Part shown: positions 1 through 7,562 of the stretch, piece by piece | Layout of the letters: every line of letters begins with the position of its first letter | How positions within the stretch are numbered: the first letter of the stretch is position 1 | Assembly (NCBI GenBank): GCA_900553185.1 | Contig: USCT01000028.1 | Coordinates: 1-26,591 of the forward strand | Length of the DNA: 26,591 nt | Direction of reading: 5' to 3' | From: an uncultured Bacteroides sp. | GTDB taxonomy: Bacteria; Bacteroidota; Bacteroidia; Bacteroidales; Bacteroidaceae | The notes under the pieces: model-generated | Told to the model about the DNA's origin: nothing | Seen by the model: only the letters and a program-made list of their open reading frames with translations | The model's database searches: none | Translations under genes and position numbers: made by a program

Positions 1-4
1 TGTT

Positions 5-27
5 CCGGCAGATTTGCAATCTGCCGG
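5..27. repeat. Palindromic repeat copy 1 (REP-like)
   Basis: Perfect 10-base arms, CCGGCAGATT and AATCTGCCGG, flank a TGC centre. It is preceded directly by TGTTC, a foot sequence shared with several other copies in this window. It has the size and shape of a bacterial REP hairpin. The window begins 4 bases before it, so the full left flank is not visible. Confidence 0.85.
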
Positions 28-44
28 ATTTTTGCAACATTGTT

Positions 45-67
45 ATGGCAGATTTGTAATCTGCCAT
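45..67. repeat. Palindromic repeat copy 2 (REP-like)
   Basis: Arms ATGGCAGATT and AATCTGCCAT flank TGT. Compared with copy 1 the two outermost pairs have changed on both sides (CC/GG to AT/AT), so the palindrome is kept while the sequence drifts. It lies 17 bases after copy 1, as a pair. Confidence 0.85.
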
Positions 68-234
68 ATTTCATAGATGGAGGCAGATGCAGTCTGATGA
101 TAAAAAAAAGTGGATTTCTATTTTGTTGAATATTAGTGTTTTGCGCATACATCAAAAGAATTTGCGTATACAACATAGGTTTTCCCCGCCAATTCTTACC
201 TTCACGCCACATTATTAAAACAGATGTGTATACG

Positions 235-504
235 ATGAATCTTTTTGCTTCAGACACCTGCTGGATTTATATCACCCGGAGTACTTCTCGCGGGGTAAAA
301 CGTCATATCCGTTATTGCGGTGGGGAGGATCGGGAGTCCTTTTTGTTACGCTGTGCGGAGCAGGGCGAACATCCGGTGTACTGCCGTCGCTTCGACAACA
401 CCTTCGACGCTTTGGCCCATAAACTGATGTTGGAGCACTTGTCTGTCGCGACGCTGGATTTTCTGATACGGCGTTATGGGGAGAGTGGTGAACATAGTCT
501 GTAG
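235..504 (+). CDS. Small degenerate GIY-YIG-like protein
   Basis: An 89-residue protein if started at the ATG at 235. The frame stays open upstream to an ATG at 136, but that extension looks non-coding. It begins with a strand-like CWIYITRS and ends with a helix-rich tail (FDNTFDALAHKLMLEHLS) resembling the end of small GIY-YIG domains, where a phenylalanine/aspartate turn leads into an 'AL..E..LK..SR' helix. The GIY/YIG signature and the catalytic arginine and glutamate cannot be placed, so any nuclease activity is doubtful. It lies upstream of the 49-residue peptide and fimbrillin genes, on the same strand. A DNA-binding or regulatory role is only a guess, and an unrelated fold is possible. 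No clear ribosome binding site or promoter was seen. Confidence 0.45.
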   Translation: MNLFASDTCWIYITRSTSRGVKRHIRYCGGEDRESFLLRCAEQGEHPVYCRRFDNTFDALAHKLMLEHLSVATLDFLIRRYGESGEHSL

Positions 505-558
505 TAAGAATGGTACAACTGATATTATTATTTATTCATTCATTAATACATTATTATT

Positions 559-708
559 ATGAGAACAATTGAAGAAACAAAAATGAACGGAGAAGTTTAC
601 GAAGCCCCACAGTGCGAAATCGTTGAAATGCAGGCCGAAGGCATCCTGTGTGCCAGCGGAGAAGATTATCAGGATGGCGGTTCCTTGGGTAGTACGGCTC
701 ATTGGTAA
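559..708 (+). CDS. 49-residue fimbrillin-locus peptide
   Basis: Begins MRTIEETKMNGEVYEAP, has a central CEIVEMQAEGILCASG, and ends in a Gly/Ser-rich stretch closing with Trp. Small Bacteroidales proteins with this layout (Pro-x-Cys, an acidic beta-like core, then 'EGILCAS') are familiar to me next to fimbrillin and lipoprotein genes, but I know of no established function. There is no signal peptide or membrane helix, so it should be cytoplasmic unless exported another way. Two cysteines lie 13 residues apart. It sits 54 bases after the GIY-YIG-like gene and 62 bases before the fimbrillin gene, on the same strand. The start at 559 gives the longest frame; a second in-frame ATG at 583 is possible. 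Confidence 0.7.
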   Translation: MRTIEETKMNGEVYEAPQCEIVEMQAEGILCASGEDYQDGGSLGSTAHW

Positions 709-709
709 T

Positions 710-731
710 AAAACCTTCCGGTAAGGATTTT
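710..731 (+). terminator. Weak hairpin between small peptide and fimbrillin
   Basis: AAAACCTT pairs with AAGG-a-TTTT across a CCGGT loop, with one bulged A. It starts 1 base after the stop codon of the 49-residue peptide and ends in four T. It could act as a partial terminator or an mRNA processing/stability element that sets different expression of peptide and fimbrillin. The stem is short and AT-rich, so this is tentative. Confidence 0.3.
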
Positions 732-770
732 GAAAACGAATGACTGATTAAACAACAGAACGGAAACAGA

Positions 771-1766
771 ATGAAGAGACTACATGCAAAATGGCTGCTG
801 CCCCTGCTGGCAGCAGCATGTGTTGTAACCGGTTGTGATACTGCCGGAGTACAGGAAGATGATGATACCAGCCAGGAACGTCCGTTCCGGGCTACTTCGC
901 GGATAGGCGGAAACGATACCCGTGCTACCGTCGACAGCGACGCGCTGACATTCAAGTGGGAGAAGAAGGACGGAGAAGCCCACCTGGTCTACAAGGACGG
1001 TGAACAGACGAGCTATACTTTTACCATCAATCAGAATACAATTTCGGATGACGGACGTCAGGCCGATTTCTGGGCGCAAGAGGGTTTCGAGGCAGAAGGT
1101 GGAATCTGGCTGCTGGCCGCAATTCCTACTACTGGCTATACTGCCGCGGATGGAAGCTATACCTTCACGATGCCTGCGGGGGATGCCGTACAGACAGGGA
1201 ATAACAGTACGGAGCATATCGGCCTGCGGATGCCCATGTACGCCCGGGCGCAGGCTACGGCCGAACGTACCGCGTCTTTCAGTTTCAAGCACCTGGGTTC
1301 GTTGTTACGCTTCCAGGTGAAGAACCTCAATTCCGGAGCGGAAACCATAACCGGCATCGGGGTGGAAGCGGAGGGTGACAAAGCGGTTTTCGGCCGTAGT
1401 GTTACGTTGACAGCAGACGGAGCGTCTGTAACGGCCACTTATGAGGACGATGGCGATCCCCGTATCGGTGTGACGCTGTCCGATTGTACCGTTGCGGCGG
1501 GCGAAATACTGACTGCCTATACGGCTACGCTGCCCGGCGCGTCATTCGCCTATGGAACCGTTCTGAAAGTGGTGTTGACCACAGGCAGTGGAAGTTATGT
1601 AAGCGACCGTTTTACCATTACTGGCGACAGCGGCCTTTCCTTGACAGGCGGTAAATGGACTCCCGGCAAATTCTATACCTTGAACCTGACACTCGACAAT
1701 GAGCTGCGGTTTGACGGAGTGAGTCACGATGGCTTTACAGAGACCGACAATGATATAGAGTGGTAG
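771..1766 (+). CDS. Fimbrillin family (Mfa-like) lipoprotein
   Basis: 331 residues. A type II signal peptide ends in the lipobox VVTGC with lipidated Cys22. The next acidic/Ser/Gln residues (DTAGVQEDDDTSQE) suit surface export of Bacteroidetes lipoproteins. The body matches the Mfa-like fimbrillin pattern: an 'ARATVDSD..L.FKW' N-terminal strand, 'MPMYARAQAT', 'ASFSFKHLGSLLRFQVKN' in the middle, and the closing 'GGKWTPGKFYTLNLTL' strand. Members are subunits or anchors of type V pili, matured by lipid attachment and protease cleavage of an N-terminal strand. Which role this one has (stalk, tip or anchor) cannot be told. The C-terminus ends in Trp, as does the peptide upstream. Start chosen because the signal peptide follows directly. 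Confidence 0.88.
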   Translation: MKRLHAKWLLPLLAAACVVTGCDTAGVQEDDDTSQERPFRATSRIGGNDTRATVDSDALTFKWEKKDGEAHLVYKDGEQTSYTFTINQNTISDDGRQADFWAQEGFEAEGGIWLLAAIPTTGYTAADGSYTFTMPAGDAVQTGNNSTEHIGLRMPMYARAQATAERTASFSFKHLGSLLRFQVKNLNSGAETITGIGVEAEGDKAVFGRSVTLTADGASVTATYEDDGDPRIGVTLSDCTVAAGEILTAYTATLPGASFAYGTVLKVVLTTGSGSYVSDRFTITGDSGLSLTGGKWTPGKFYTLNLTLDNELRFDGVSHDGFTETDNDIEW

Positions 1767-1822
1767 GAGCTGGCTGAAAATTGAGAACGCTGAATAACGA
1801 AATCCATGTAAAATTCAAGTAT

Positions 1823-1960
1823 ATGAATACAATGAGACATCTTTTCCGGGCGCTGCCGCTCGGGGTCGCCTCGTGTGACAAGGAAGATATCCCCATCAGC
1901 TACGGCGGCGATTCTTCTGAAATCACCGTTACAGGAGGAGAAACCATCTGGGCAGACTGA
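1823..1960 (+). pseudogene. Detached lipoprotein signal fragment of the phosphoesterase
   Basis: A 45-residue frame starts MNTMRHLFRALPLGVASC and continues DKEDIPISYGGDSSEITVTG before a TGA. The hydrophobic segment ending in a Cys followed by DKED is a lipoprotein signal with surface-export-like acidic residues. It lies directly before the metallophosphoesterase frame, which lacks any signal peptide, and is in a different frame from it. The simplest reading is one original lipoprotein gene broken by one or two frameshifts between about 1958 and 2050. The third frame is open across the gap (about 1961-2057), which fits two successive shifts. A genuine short lipoprotein is less likely. Sequencing error cannot be excluded. 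Confidence 0.5.
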
Positions 1961-2043
1961 GATTGGTATATCAGGTCAGAACTTGAAACTCCTATACCGG
2001 GCAGGAGTATTTGTGCCCGGAAACCATTCATATTTTTATAAGC

Positions 2044-3915
2044 ATGAAAACACATGATAATGACGTTTATTTTTTCTGTAATGAAATAAGTTCCTTCCGT
2101 TTTGACGTTATAGGCCACTCCATTACAAGCGGCCAGAGTTTTGAAGGGGTGACGGAGGCCTGTAAAGATTCGGGCGGTTGGAAAATAACGGTAAAGGCCG
2201 GACGTAAAGGTTCTGGAAGTGTGGCAGGCTGGTTCAAGGACAAGGTACTCCCCGGTAAGGCTACAGCTACAAAGAATCACGGAGATTGGCCGGATGAATT
2301 GAATTTCGCGGTCGAAGGTACACTGCTGGTAGTAGCGGACGGAAAAGAGTATAAGAGTAACCAGAACTGGATAATCGCGCAAGGACATACGGCAGGAGGC
2401 TACAACAACTGGTGGCTAGGCAGCAAGGACATGGGAAACCTTGGAGAAGGCAGTGGTTTCAGTTTTTTGAGCAACGAATATTCCGTCACTTTATCGTCGA
2501 CTGACGGTAAAGGTGAGCAGATAGCCCTTTCGTTTACGGAAAAGGATACCAACGAGTTCAATATGCAGCTGACAAAGCAACACAGAGGTCTGGAAGTGCC
2601 GTGTCACAAAGAGAAGCTGGATGGACAGAAACATCGGTGCAGTGATAATTTTTCGACGAAATTGTTTCCGAAAGACAAACCGTTCGTATGGATGTGTCCG
2701 GATGGGGTAACGTTTACCGTAATGGAAGCCAAGAAGGCAGCTACCGATAATACCGTCTTCAAGAACGTCGGAAACCGTACGATAACCCCGTATAAGGATG
2801 CTGAAAATCTATATATTGCAGACGTGAAGGTAAGCTCCGGTATGTCTGTAGAGGATGTCTTTACAGTAACGGTATGTCCTGTAACCTATTCGGGAGTCGA
2901 TGAATTGACCTTTTCATCCATTTCAGATTTACATCTGGGAGCCACTGAAGAAGGGGATATCGTACCGCCTGAAACAAAAGGGGTACAGCTGAGAGACTAC
3001 CAGGGAGAAGATAAGGCTTTGATTGAGGAGAAATATAGCTCGGACCGGCGTCTGGTAAATCTGGAGAAGGCATTGCTGGAAAAAGAAGGTGGAAGCTTTA
3101 CCATTATCCAGGGGGATATAACTACCGGAACTAAAAACAACCAGCTGGACAAGTATAAGGATTGTTTTATTCCGGTGATGGAACAGGAAAATTGCATGCC
3201 GATGTGTGAAGGATGGGGAAATCATGATGTCTATTGTTTTTCCTTCTCTGCCAATGTAGGAAACTTTGTTAAGGACCGTAATCGGGATGTACGTAAGAAT
3301 TGGTTGCCTGATTTCCATTTTGGTGACAATGATTCTAAAGACGCAGCAGATAAGGAGAACGGACATTATTGCTTTAAAATCCAACTGAGAGGAAACGGAT
3401 ATGCTGATACGATACCTGTGAATTTCTTCATGCTGAATCTTTATCCCGGATATGGCAATTTAGACCATCCTGAGAATGAGTATTCCCGTAGTAAGAATAA
3501 TCCGTTCTACTCAGCGGAGTTCCTGAAAAAATACCTGCCTGAGAATAAAGACGAAATCATATTCATAGCATTCCATTACAACGATTCAGAAGGTTATGAA
3601 TCGTTGGATGAATTATGCGAAGGTTATACCAATGTGTTCCTGCTGACCGGTCATGACCATAGTAACGATTACATAACACCGAATGTAGGGAAAAGTACAT
3701 ACATAACGACAAATGGAAAGAGTATCGTGAAATTTGTTTGTGCGGGAGGTATGAATACCCAAGAACTGAAATTCCTTACTGTCAATTTGAAACGTACCGG
3801 TGAAAAGACTGTGCAGATGACTTATAAATGGGTGACCAGATGCGATGGGGATGAATCGAATACATGCGGTGACGAAACAAGTATTGTCTTGAATTATGAT
3901 AAAGGGGCAGACTGA
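2044..3915 (+). CDS. Secreted-type metallophosphoesterase, probably missing its N-terminus
   Basis: From the first ATG, about 623 residues. The frame is open back to 1987, with a TTG at 2011. The C-terminal half is a calcineurin-like phosphoesterase: DLHLG (D295, H297), QGDI, GNHD (H394), FHYND and GHDH (H537, H539) are all present, so the two-metal site looks intact. The N-terminal half (about residues 20-280) is beta-rich with many Trp and Gly, including a GGYNNWWLG motif; I do not recognise it. It may be a binding or adhesion module. There is no signal peptide in this frame; the likely one lies in the fragment at 1823-1960. Lying between two fimbrillin-type lipoprotein genes, it was presumably a surface enzyme. 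If the frameshift is real, the product would stay in the cytoplasm or not be made. Confidence 0.75.
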   Translation: MKTHDNDVYFFCNEISSFRFDVIGHSITSGQSFEGVTEACKDSGGWKITVKAGRKGSGSVAGWFKDKVLPGKATATKNHGDWPDELNFAVEGTLLVVADGKEYKSNQNWIIAQGHTAGGYNNWWLGSKDMGNLGEGSGFSFLSNEYSVTLSSTDGKGEQIALSFTEKDTNEFNMQLTKQHRGLEVPCHKEKLDGQKHRCSDNFSTKLFPKDKPFVWMCPDGVTFTVMEAKKAATDNTVFKNVGNRTITPYKDAENLYIADVKVSSGMSVEDVFTVTVCPVTYSGVDELTFSSISDLHLGATEEGDIVPPETKGVQLRDYQGEDKALIEEKYSSDRRLVNLEKALLEKEGGSFTIIQGDITTGTKNNQLDKYKDCFIPVMEQENCMPMCEGWGNHDVYCFSFSANVGNFVKDRNRDVRKNWLPDFHFGDNDSKDAADKENGHYCFKIQLRGNGYADTIPVNFFMLNLYPGYGNLDHPENEYSRSKNNPFYSAEFLKKYLPENKDEIIFIAFHYNDSEGYESLDELCEGYTNVFLLTGHDHSNDYITPNVGKSTYITTNGKSIVKFVCAGGMNTQELKFLTVNLKRTGEKTVQMTYKWVTRCDGDESNTCGDETSIVLNYDKGAD

Positions 3916-3978
3916 CCTGCTTGAAACGTAACGCATTGAACCAATAAAAAAGGAATGACAAATGAAAACAAGGAAAAT

Positions 3979-5499
3979 ATGAAAGCAAAAAACATGACCA
4001 TCGCCGCACTGGCCCTGCTGTTGGCAGCCTGCGGCAACGAAGAAATCATTGAGAACAACGAAAGCGGCAGCACGGGGAAGGTGCACATGACCTTCACCGC
4101 CGGAATGCCGCAGACACGTACCTCGCTGGGCGAGGACGGCCATGCCGTCAACTGGACGCAGGGCGACCTGGTAGCCATCTACGACGGAACGGAAACCATC
4201 TGCAAGTTTGAAGCAACCGAAGTCAGCGGCAGCACCGCCACCCTGGAAGGCGAGGCCAAAGTGACCGATACCTACACCGCCTTCTATCCCTACACCGACG
4301 ACGGGACGCTGACCCTCGACAACACTGCCATCACCTTCACCCTGCCCGCCACGCAGACAGCCACGGCAGGCGGCTTTGCCGAAGGGCTGAACCCCTCGTG
4401 GGCACAGGCGACTGACGGCAGCAAAAATCTGACGTTCCAGAACCTCTGCGCCCTGGCCAAGTTCACCGTGGACGCAGAGGGTGTGACGGAAGTTACCCTG
4501 ACCGCCAACCAAGAAAGCGACGCACTGTCAGGCGAACTGACCTATACCATCGCCGATGGTACGCTGACCGCCACGGGAAGCGCTTCCCGGTCGGTAACGC
4601 TGACGGGAACCTTCACGAAAGGCGAGGAGTACTACTTCGTCGTGGCTCCCGGCACGCTGACGGGCGGCATTACCCTGAACTATATGGGTGAAGGCGGCAA
4701 GACATACGTCAAGACCACCCAAAAAGAGGTGACCTTCAACGCCGGAAAGATTACCTACCTGGGCGCACTGGATATCGCCAATTTCACCGAGGCCCTCAAT
4801 GCGGCGTTTGCCAATGCCGTGGAAGATTTCAACCCAAATATCGGCTGGAGGGCGAACCCCGATGGCACCGTATCCCTGGATGAGTATAACCGAATGCAAA
4901 TAATAATGAATGGGGGAACTTTCTTGTTTTTGCAAAATAAAAACATTACCAGCCTTGCCGGCATTGAGTACTTCACCGATCTGGAGACTTTGGATTGCAT
5001 AGGTAATCAATTGACTACCCTTGATGTAACCAAGCTGACCAGTCTGAAGGTTTTGGCGTGCAGCGATAATCAACTGACTACCCTTGATGTAACCAAGCTG
5101 ACCAATCTGACGACTTTGATTTGCGCCGGTAATCAACTGACTGCCCTTGATGTAACCAAGCTGACCAATCTGACGGATTTGGAGTGCAACGGTAATCAAC
5201 TTGGCTCGTTGGATGTCAGTACTTTGAAAGAGCTTAAAATTTTGTGGTGTCATGGCAACAAGATGACGGCTCTCGATATAACCAATAAGGCATATTTGGG
5301 GGATTTGAAGTGCGGGAACCAGCAAGATAATCAGCAACTGACCCTGACATTGTGGGACACCAAGAAGGAGTTTTGGGACAGGATGTTAAACATGTATTCA
5401 GATGATAACAGCAATGTCACAACCATTGTTAAACCGAGTCCTGTCGAAGCCGGACATAACGGCTACGAAGATGACGGCGGAGAACCCGTATTGCAGTAA
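3979..5499 (+). CDS. Fimbrillin-like lipoprotein with leucine-rich repeat tail
   Basis: About 506 residues from the ATG at 3979, which places the signal peptide MKAKNMTIAALALLLAAC at the N-terminus; a start at 3955 adds eight polar residues. The lipidated Cys18 is followed by GNEEIIENNE. Residues about 30-265 look like an Mfa-like fimbrillin fold: 'HMTFTAGMPQTRTSL', 'VNWTQGDLVAIYDG', 'TYTAFYPYT', 'NLCALAKFTV', and closing 'FNAGKITYLG'. After a linker come leucine-rich repeats of 21 residues with the pattern L..L.C.GNQLT.LDVTKLT, as in surface LRR proteins. The fimbrillin part is visibly GC-rich, while from about 4890 the composition turns AT-richer, suggesting a fusion. Likely surface exposed, with the LRR as ligand-binding tip. 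The ligand is unknown. Confidence 0.85.
   Translation: MKAKNMTIAALALLLAACGNEEIIENNESGSTGKVHMTFTAGMPQTRTSLGEDGHAVNWTQGDLVAIYDGTETICKFEATEVSGSTATLEGEAKVTDTYTAFYPYTDDGTLTLDNTAITFTLPATQTATAGGFAEGLNPSWAQATDGSKNLTFQNLCALAKFTVDAEGVTEVTLTANQESDALSGELTYTIADGTLTATGSASRSVTLTGTFTKGEEYYFVVAPGTLTGGITLNYMGEGGKTYVKTTQKEVTFNAGKITYLGALDIANFTEALNAAFANAVEDFNPNIGWRANPDGTVSLDEYNRMQIIMNGGTFLFLQNKNITSLAGIEYFTDLETLDCIGNQLTTLDVTKLTSLKVLACSDNQLTTLDVTKLTNLTTLICAGNQLTALDVTKLTNLTDLECNGNQLGSLDVSTLKELKILWCHGNKMTALDITNKAYLGDLKCGNQQDNQQLTLTLWDTKKEFWDRMLNMYSDDNSNVTTIVKPSPVEAGHNGYEDDGGEPVLQ
4942..5256 (+). repeat. 63-bp in-frame tandem repeat encoding LRR units
   Basis: The sequence AATCAA(C/T)TGACTACCC recurs, exactly or nearly so, at 5005, 5068 and 5131, with a more diverged unit from 5194 and a diverged one before 5005. 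The period is exactly 63 bases (21 codons). The three central units are nearly identical at DNA level, including third positions, which points to recent unit duplication. Copy number could vary between strains without breaking the frame. Confidence 0.85.
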
Positions 5500-5590
5500 A
5501 CCGGAATCAGCCGACATAGGTTGGTAGCAAGCCCTTAGTGTCATCGTACCGCGAATAGATGAAAATATTTCGGTTCCAGCCCCTAGTGTT

Positions 5591-5613
5591 CCGGCAGATT
5601 TGCAATCTGCCGT
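5591..5613. repeat. Palindromic repeat copy 3 (REP-like)
   Basis: Same core as copy 1: CGGCAGATT-TGC-AATCTGCCG, with the outermost pair mismatched. Preceded by AGTGTTC, so the TGTTC foot is present. It lies about 90 bases after the LRR-fimbrillin gene. Confidence 0.85.
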
Positions 5614-5643
5614 TTGGCGGGTGCGGAGTCGCAACTACTGTTC

Positions 5644-5664
5644 TGGCAGATTTGCAATCTACCA
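5644..5664. repeat. Palindromic repeat copy 4 (REP-like)
   Basis: TGGCAGATT-TGC-AATCTACCA, with one C/A mismatch in the stem. Preceded by CTGTTC. It is the most degenerate copy of this cluster. Confidence 0.8.
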
Positions 5665-5673
5665 TATCCATTA

Positions 5674-5698
5674 TACCGCAGATTACAAATCTGCGGTA
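5674..5698. repeat. Palindromic repeat copy 5 (REP-like, opposite orientation)
   Basis: TACCGCAGATT-ACA-AATCTGCGGTA, perfect 11-base arms. The centre ACA is the complement of the TGT of copy 2, so it can be read as the opposite orientation. The GG/CC pairs of other copies are replaced by a covarying CCG/CGG end, keeping the pairing. Confidence 0.85.
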
Positions 5699-5767
5699 AC
5701 GTGAAAGGATAACGTGTGAAAGAGTAATATATCAGGCAGAGAAACGAAAGAATAAAATTTCAGTTCT

Positions 5768-5797
5768 TTTGTTTTTCTGCCTATTTTCGTATCTTTG
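5768..5797 (+). promoter_or_regulatory. Bacteroides-type promoter for the AAA-ATPase gene
   Basis: TTTG at 5768-5771 and TATCTTTG at 5790-5797 match the Bacteroides primary sigma factor boxes (TTTG and TAnnTTTG). The spacer of 18 bases is slightly shorter than usual. Transcription would begin near 5803, giving a leader of about 45 bases before the ATG at 5850. Confidence 0.65.
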
Positions 5798-5849
5798 TTC
5801 CAACCGTGCATCGGCTTCGTCTTTAATTATTAACTCTTAATTGAGCGAC

Positions 5850-7412
5850 ATGAAATACCCTATAGGAATCCAGAGTTTTGAACGTATAATCGAAGACGGT
5901 TATGTCTATATCGACAAGACCGACATGATATACAGTCTTACCCACGGTGGCAGCATTTATTTCCTTAGCCGTCCGCGGCGTTTCGGTAAAAGTCTGCTTG
6001 TCTCCACGCTAAAGAATTATTACTTAGGTCATAAGGAGCTTTTCAAGGGACTGAAGATAGACAGCCTGGAGAAGGACTGGAATGTGCATCCTGTGTTTCA
6101 TGTGGACTTCAACGGGGCGAATTTCACTCAGGCAGGTGTTTTGGAGACCATGCTTGATGATTATGTTGACAAATGGGAAAAACAGTATGGTATTCATACC
6201 GATCCTGAACTTGGAGTCGGACTTCGTTTTCGTGATATACTTTGCGCCGTCCACGAACAGACAGGCCGTCGTGCGGTAGTCCTGATAGACGAGTATGACA
6301 AACCCATTTTGGACGTGCTTGATACTGATTACGGTCTTGAAGACCGCCACCGCAACGTATTGAAGGGATTCTATTCCGTGTTCAAGGTAGCCGACAGCCA
6401 TCTTCAGTTCGTGCTTCTCACGGGAGTGACAAAATTCTCTCAGGTAAGCGTATTCAGCGGTTTCAACCAGCCTAAGGATATCAGCATGGATGCCCGCTAC
6501 GAGACACTTTGCGGTATCACTCAGGAAGAGCTTGACAGCTATTTCGTGGAACCTGTATCTGCCATGGCAGCAAGAAACCGTTGCTCTTTTGAGGAAATGA
6601 AGTCTCTTCTGAAACAGAAATACGACGGCTATCATTTCAGCGACAACATGACCGATGTCTATAATCCGTTCAGTCTGCTAAATGCCCTTGATAGCCTTCG
6701 TCTTCAGGACTATTGGTTCAGCTCGGGCACCCCAACGTATCTTATCCGTCTGCTTGCCCATTTCAGGGAGAACATGAACGAACTGACAGGCAAGTATTAT
6801 CGTACGGAAGAGTTCATCGATTACAAGGCGGATGTTGAACAGCCTTTACCTATGATTTACCAGAGCGGCTACCTGACCATTAAGGATTACGACATGCGCC
6901 GTAACACTTTTCTTCTTGACTTTCCGAACAATGAAGTCAAGAACGGTTTTCTGACTGCCATTGCCACTTCTTATCTACAGCCAAAGAAGCGTGTGGAGGG
7001 TTGGATATTTGATATGCTCGATGCGTTGGAAGCCGGCGAACCTGACACTTTGTGTACACTGTTTACTTCTTTTCTTTCGAGTATCCCCTATACGATGCGC
7101 CGCAAGGACGACGAGGTGGAGCGCGAACGCTATTTCCAATATACGTTCTATCTTATTCTCCGCCTGATAAGCGTCTATACCGTTTATGTGGAGAAAGTGC
7201 AGAGCCAGGGCCGTGTGGACTGCGTGCTGGAGACACCTCAATATGTCTATATCTTCGAGTTCAAGCTCGACGGTACGGCGGACGATGCGTTGCGTCAGAT
7301 AGAGGAAAAGGGTTATGCGCGCGAGTATGCTTCGGACGCACGCAAGCTGTATAAGATAGGTGCCAGCTTCTCTTCTGAAACCGGAACGATAGGGGAGTGG
7401 AAAACGGTTTGA
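5850..7412 (+). CDS. AAA-ATPase-like / PD-(D/E)XK nuclease family protein
   Basis: About 520 residues. The N-terminal part matches the AAA-ATPase_like family: 'YPIGIQSFERIIEDGYVYIDKT', a P-loop 'SRPRRFGKSLL' (K47, S48) and Walker B 'AVVLIDEYDKPILD' (D147, E148). The C-terminus is a PD-(D/E)XK nuclease-like domain with D457, E470 and K472 in 'GRVDCVLE...YIFEFKL', so both ATPase and nuclease residues look intact. This family is greatly expanded in Bacteroidetes; its function is not settled. The first ATG is at 5850, although the frame opens at a TTG at 5841. It stands alone, with its own promoter, between two clusters of palindromic repeats, so it may be a mobile or exchangeable cassette. A defence role is conjecture. 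Confidence 0.9.
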   Translation: MKYPIGIQSFERIIEDGYVYIDKTDMIYSLTHGGSIYFLSRPRRFGKSLLVSTLKNYYLGHKELFKGLKIDSLEKDWNVHPVFHVDFNGANFTQAGVLETMLDDYVDKWEKQYGIHTDPELGVGLRFRDILCAVHEQTGRRAVVLIDEYDKPILDVLDTDYGLEDRHRNVLKGFYSVFKVADSHLQFVLLTGVTKFSQVSVFSGFNQPKDISMDARYETLCGITQEELDSYFVEPVSAMAARNRCSFEEMKSLLKQKYDGYHFSDNMTDVYNPFSLLNALDSLRLQDYWFSSGTPTYLIRLLAHFRENMNELTGKYYRTEEFIDYKADVEQPLPMIYQSGYLTIKDYDMRRNTFLLDFPNNEVKNGFLTAIATSYLQPKKRVEGWIFDMLDALEAGEPDTLCTLFTSFLSSIPYTMRRKDDEVERERYFQYTFYLILRLISVYTVYVEKVQSQGRVDCVLETPQYVYIFEFKLDGTADDALRQIEEKGYAREYASDARKLYKIGASFSSETGTIGEWKTV

Positions 7413-7500
7413 TTAACAGTTAAAAATTAAAAGTTAAAAGTTAAAAACGGGGTGAGGTGGTAGGACTGTGTTATGTCAGATTTACCGGCCCCCGTGTTCG

Positions 7501-7525
7501 TACCGCAGATTACAAGTCTGCGGTA
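7501..7525. repeat. Palindromic repeat copy 6 (REP-like, opposite orientation)
   Basis: TACCGCAGATT-ACA-AGTCTGCGGTA. It is the same variant as copy 5, with one change that leaves a G-T pair in the stem. Preceded by CGTGTTCG. It lies about 90 bases after the AAA-ATPase gene. Upstream, 7413-7446 holds a short AT-rich direct repeat (TTAAAAG units). Confidence 0.85.
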
Positions 7526-7562
7526 ACATACAAGGGTTCGTGTTCCGACTTCCTCGTGTTCA

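Noticed and set aside
5..67. CRISPR array made of the palindromic repeats
   Set aside because: Copies are few, irregularly spaced over 7.5 kb, found in both orientations, and there are no cas genes.
119..143. TTTG/TTTTG motifs as the promoter of the fimbrillin locus
   Set aside because: The two motifs are only about 10-14 bases apart and the downstream one lacks the TA of TAnnTTTG.
5005..5256. The 63-base tandem repeat as a non-coding satellite or CRISPR
   Set aside because: The unit is a whole number of codons and encodes clean LRR units within a long open frame.
3613..5337. Long minus-strand open frames (299 and 269 residues) opposite the phosphoesterase/LRR-fimbrillin genes
   Set aside because: They are low-complexity shadows of GC-rich or repeated coding DNA on the other strand, with no recognisable domain or start signals.
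5398..5634. 78-residue minus-strand frame near the end of the LRR-fimbrillin gene
   Set aside because: It runs through a palindromic repeat and antisense to real coding sequence.
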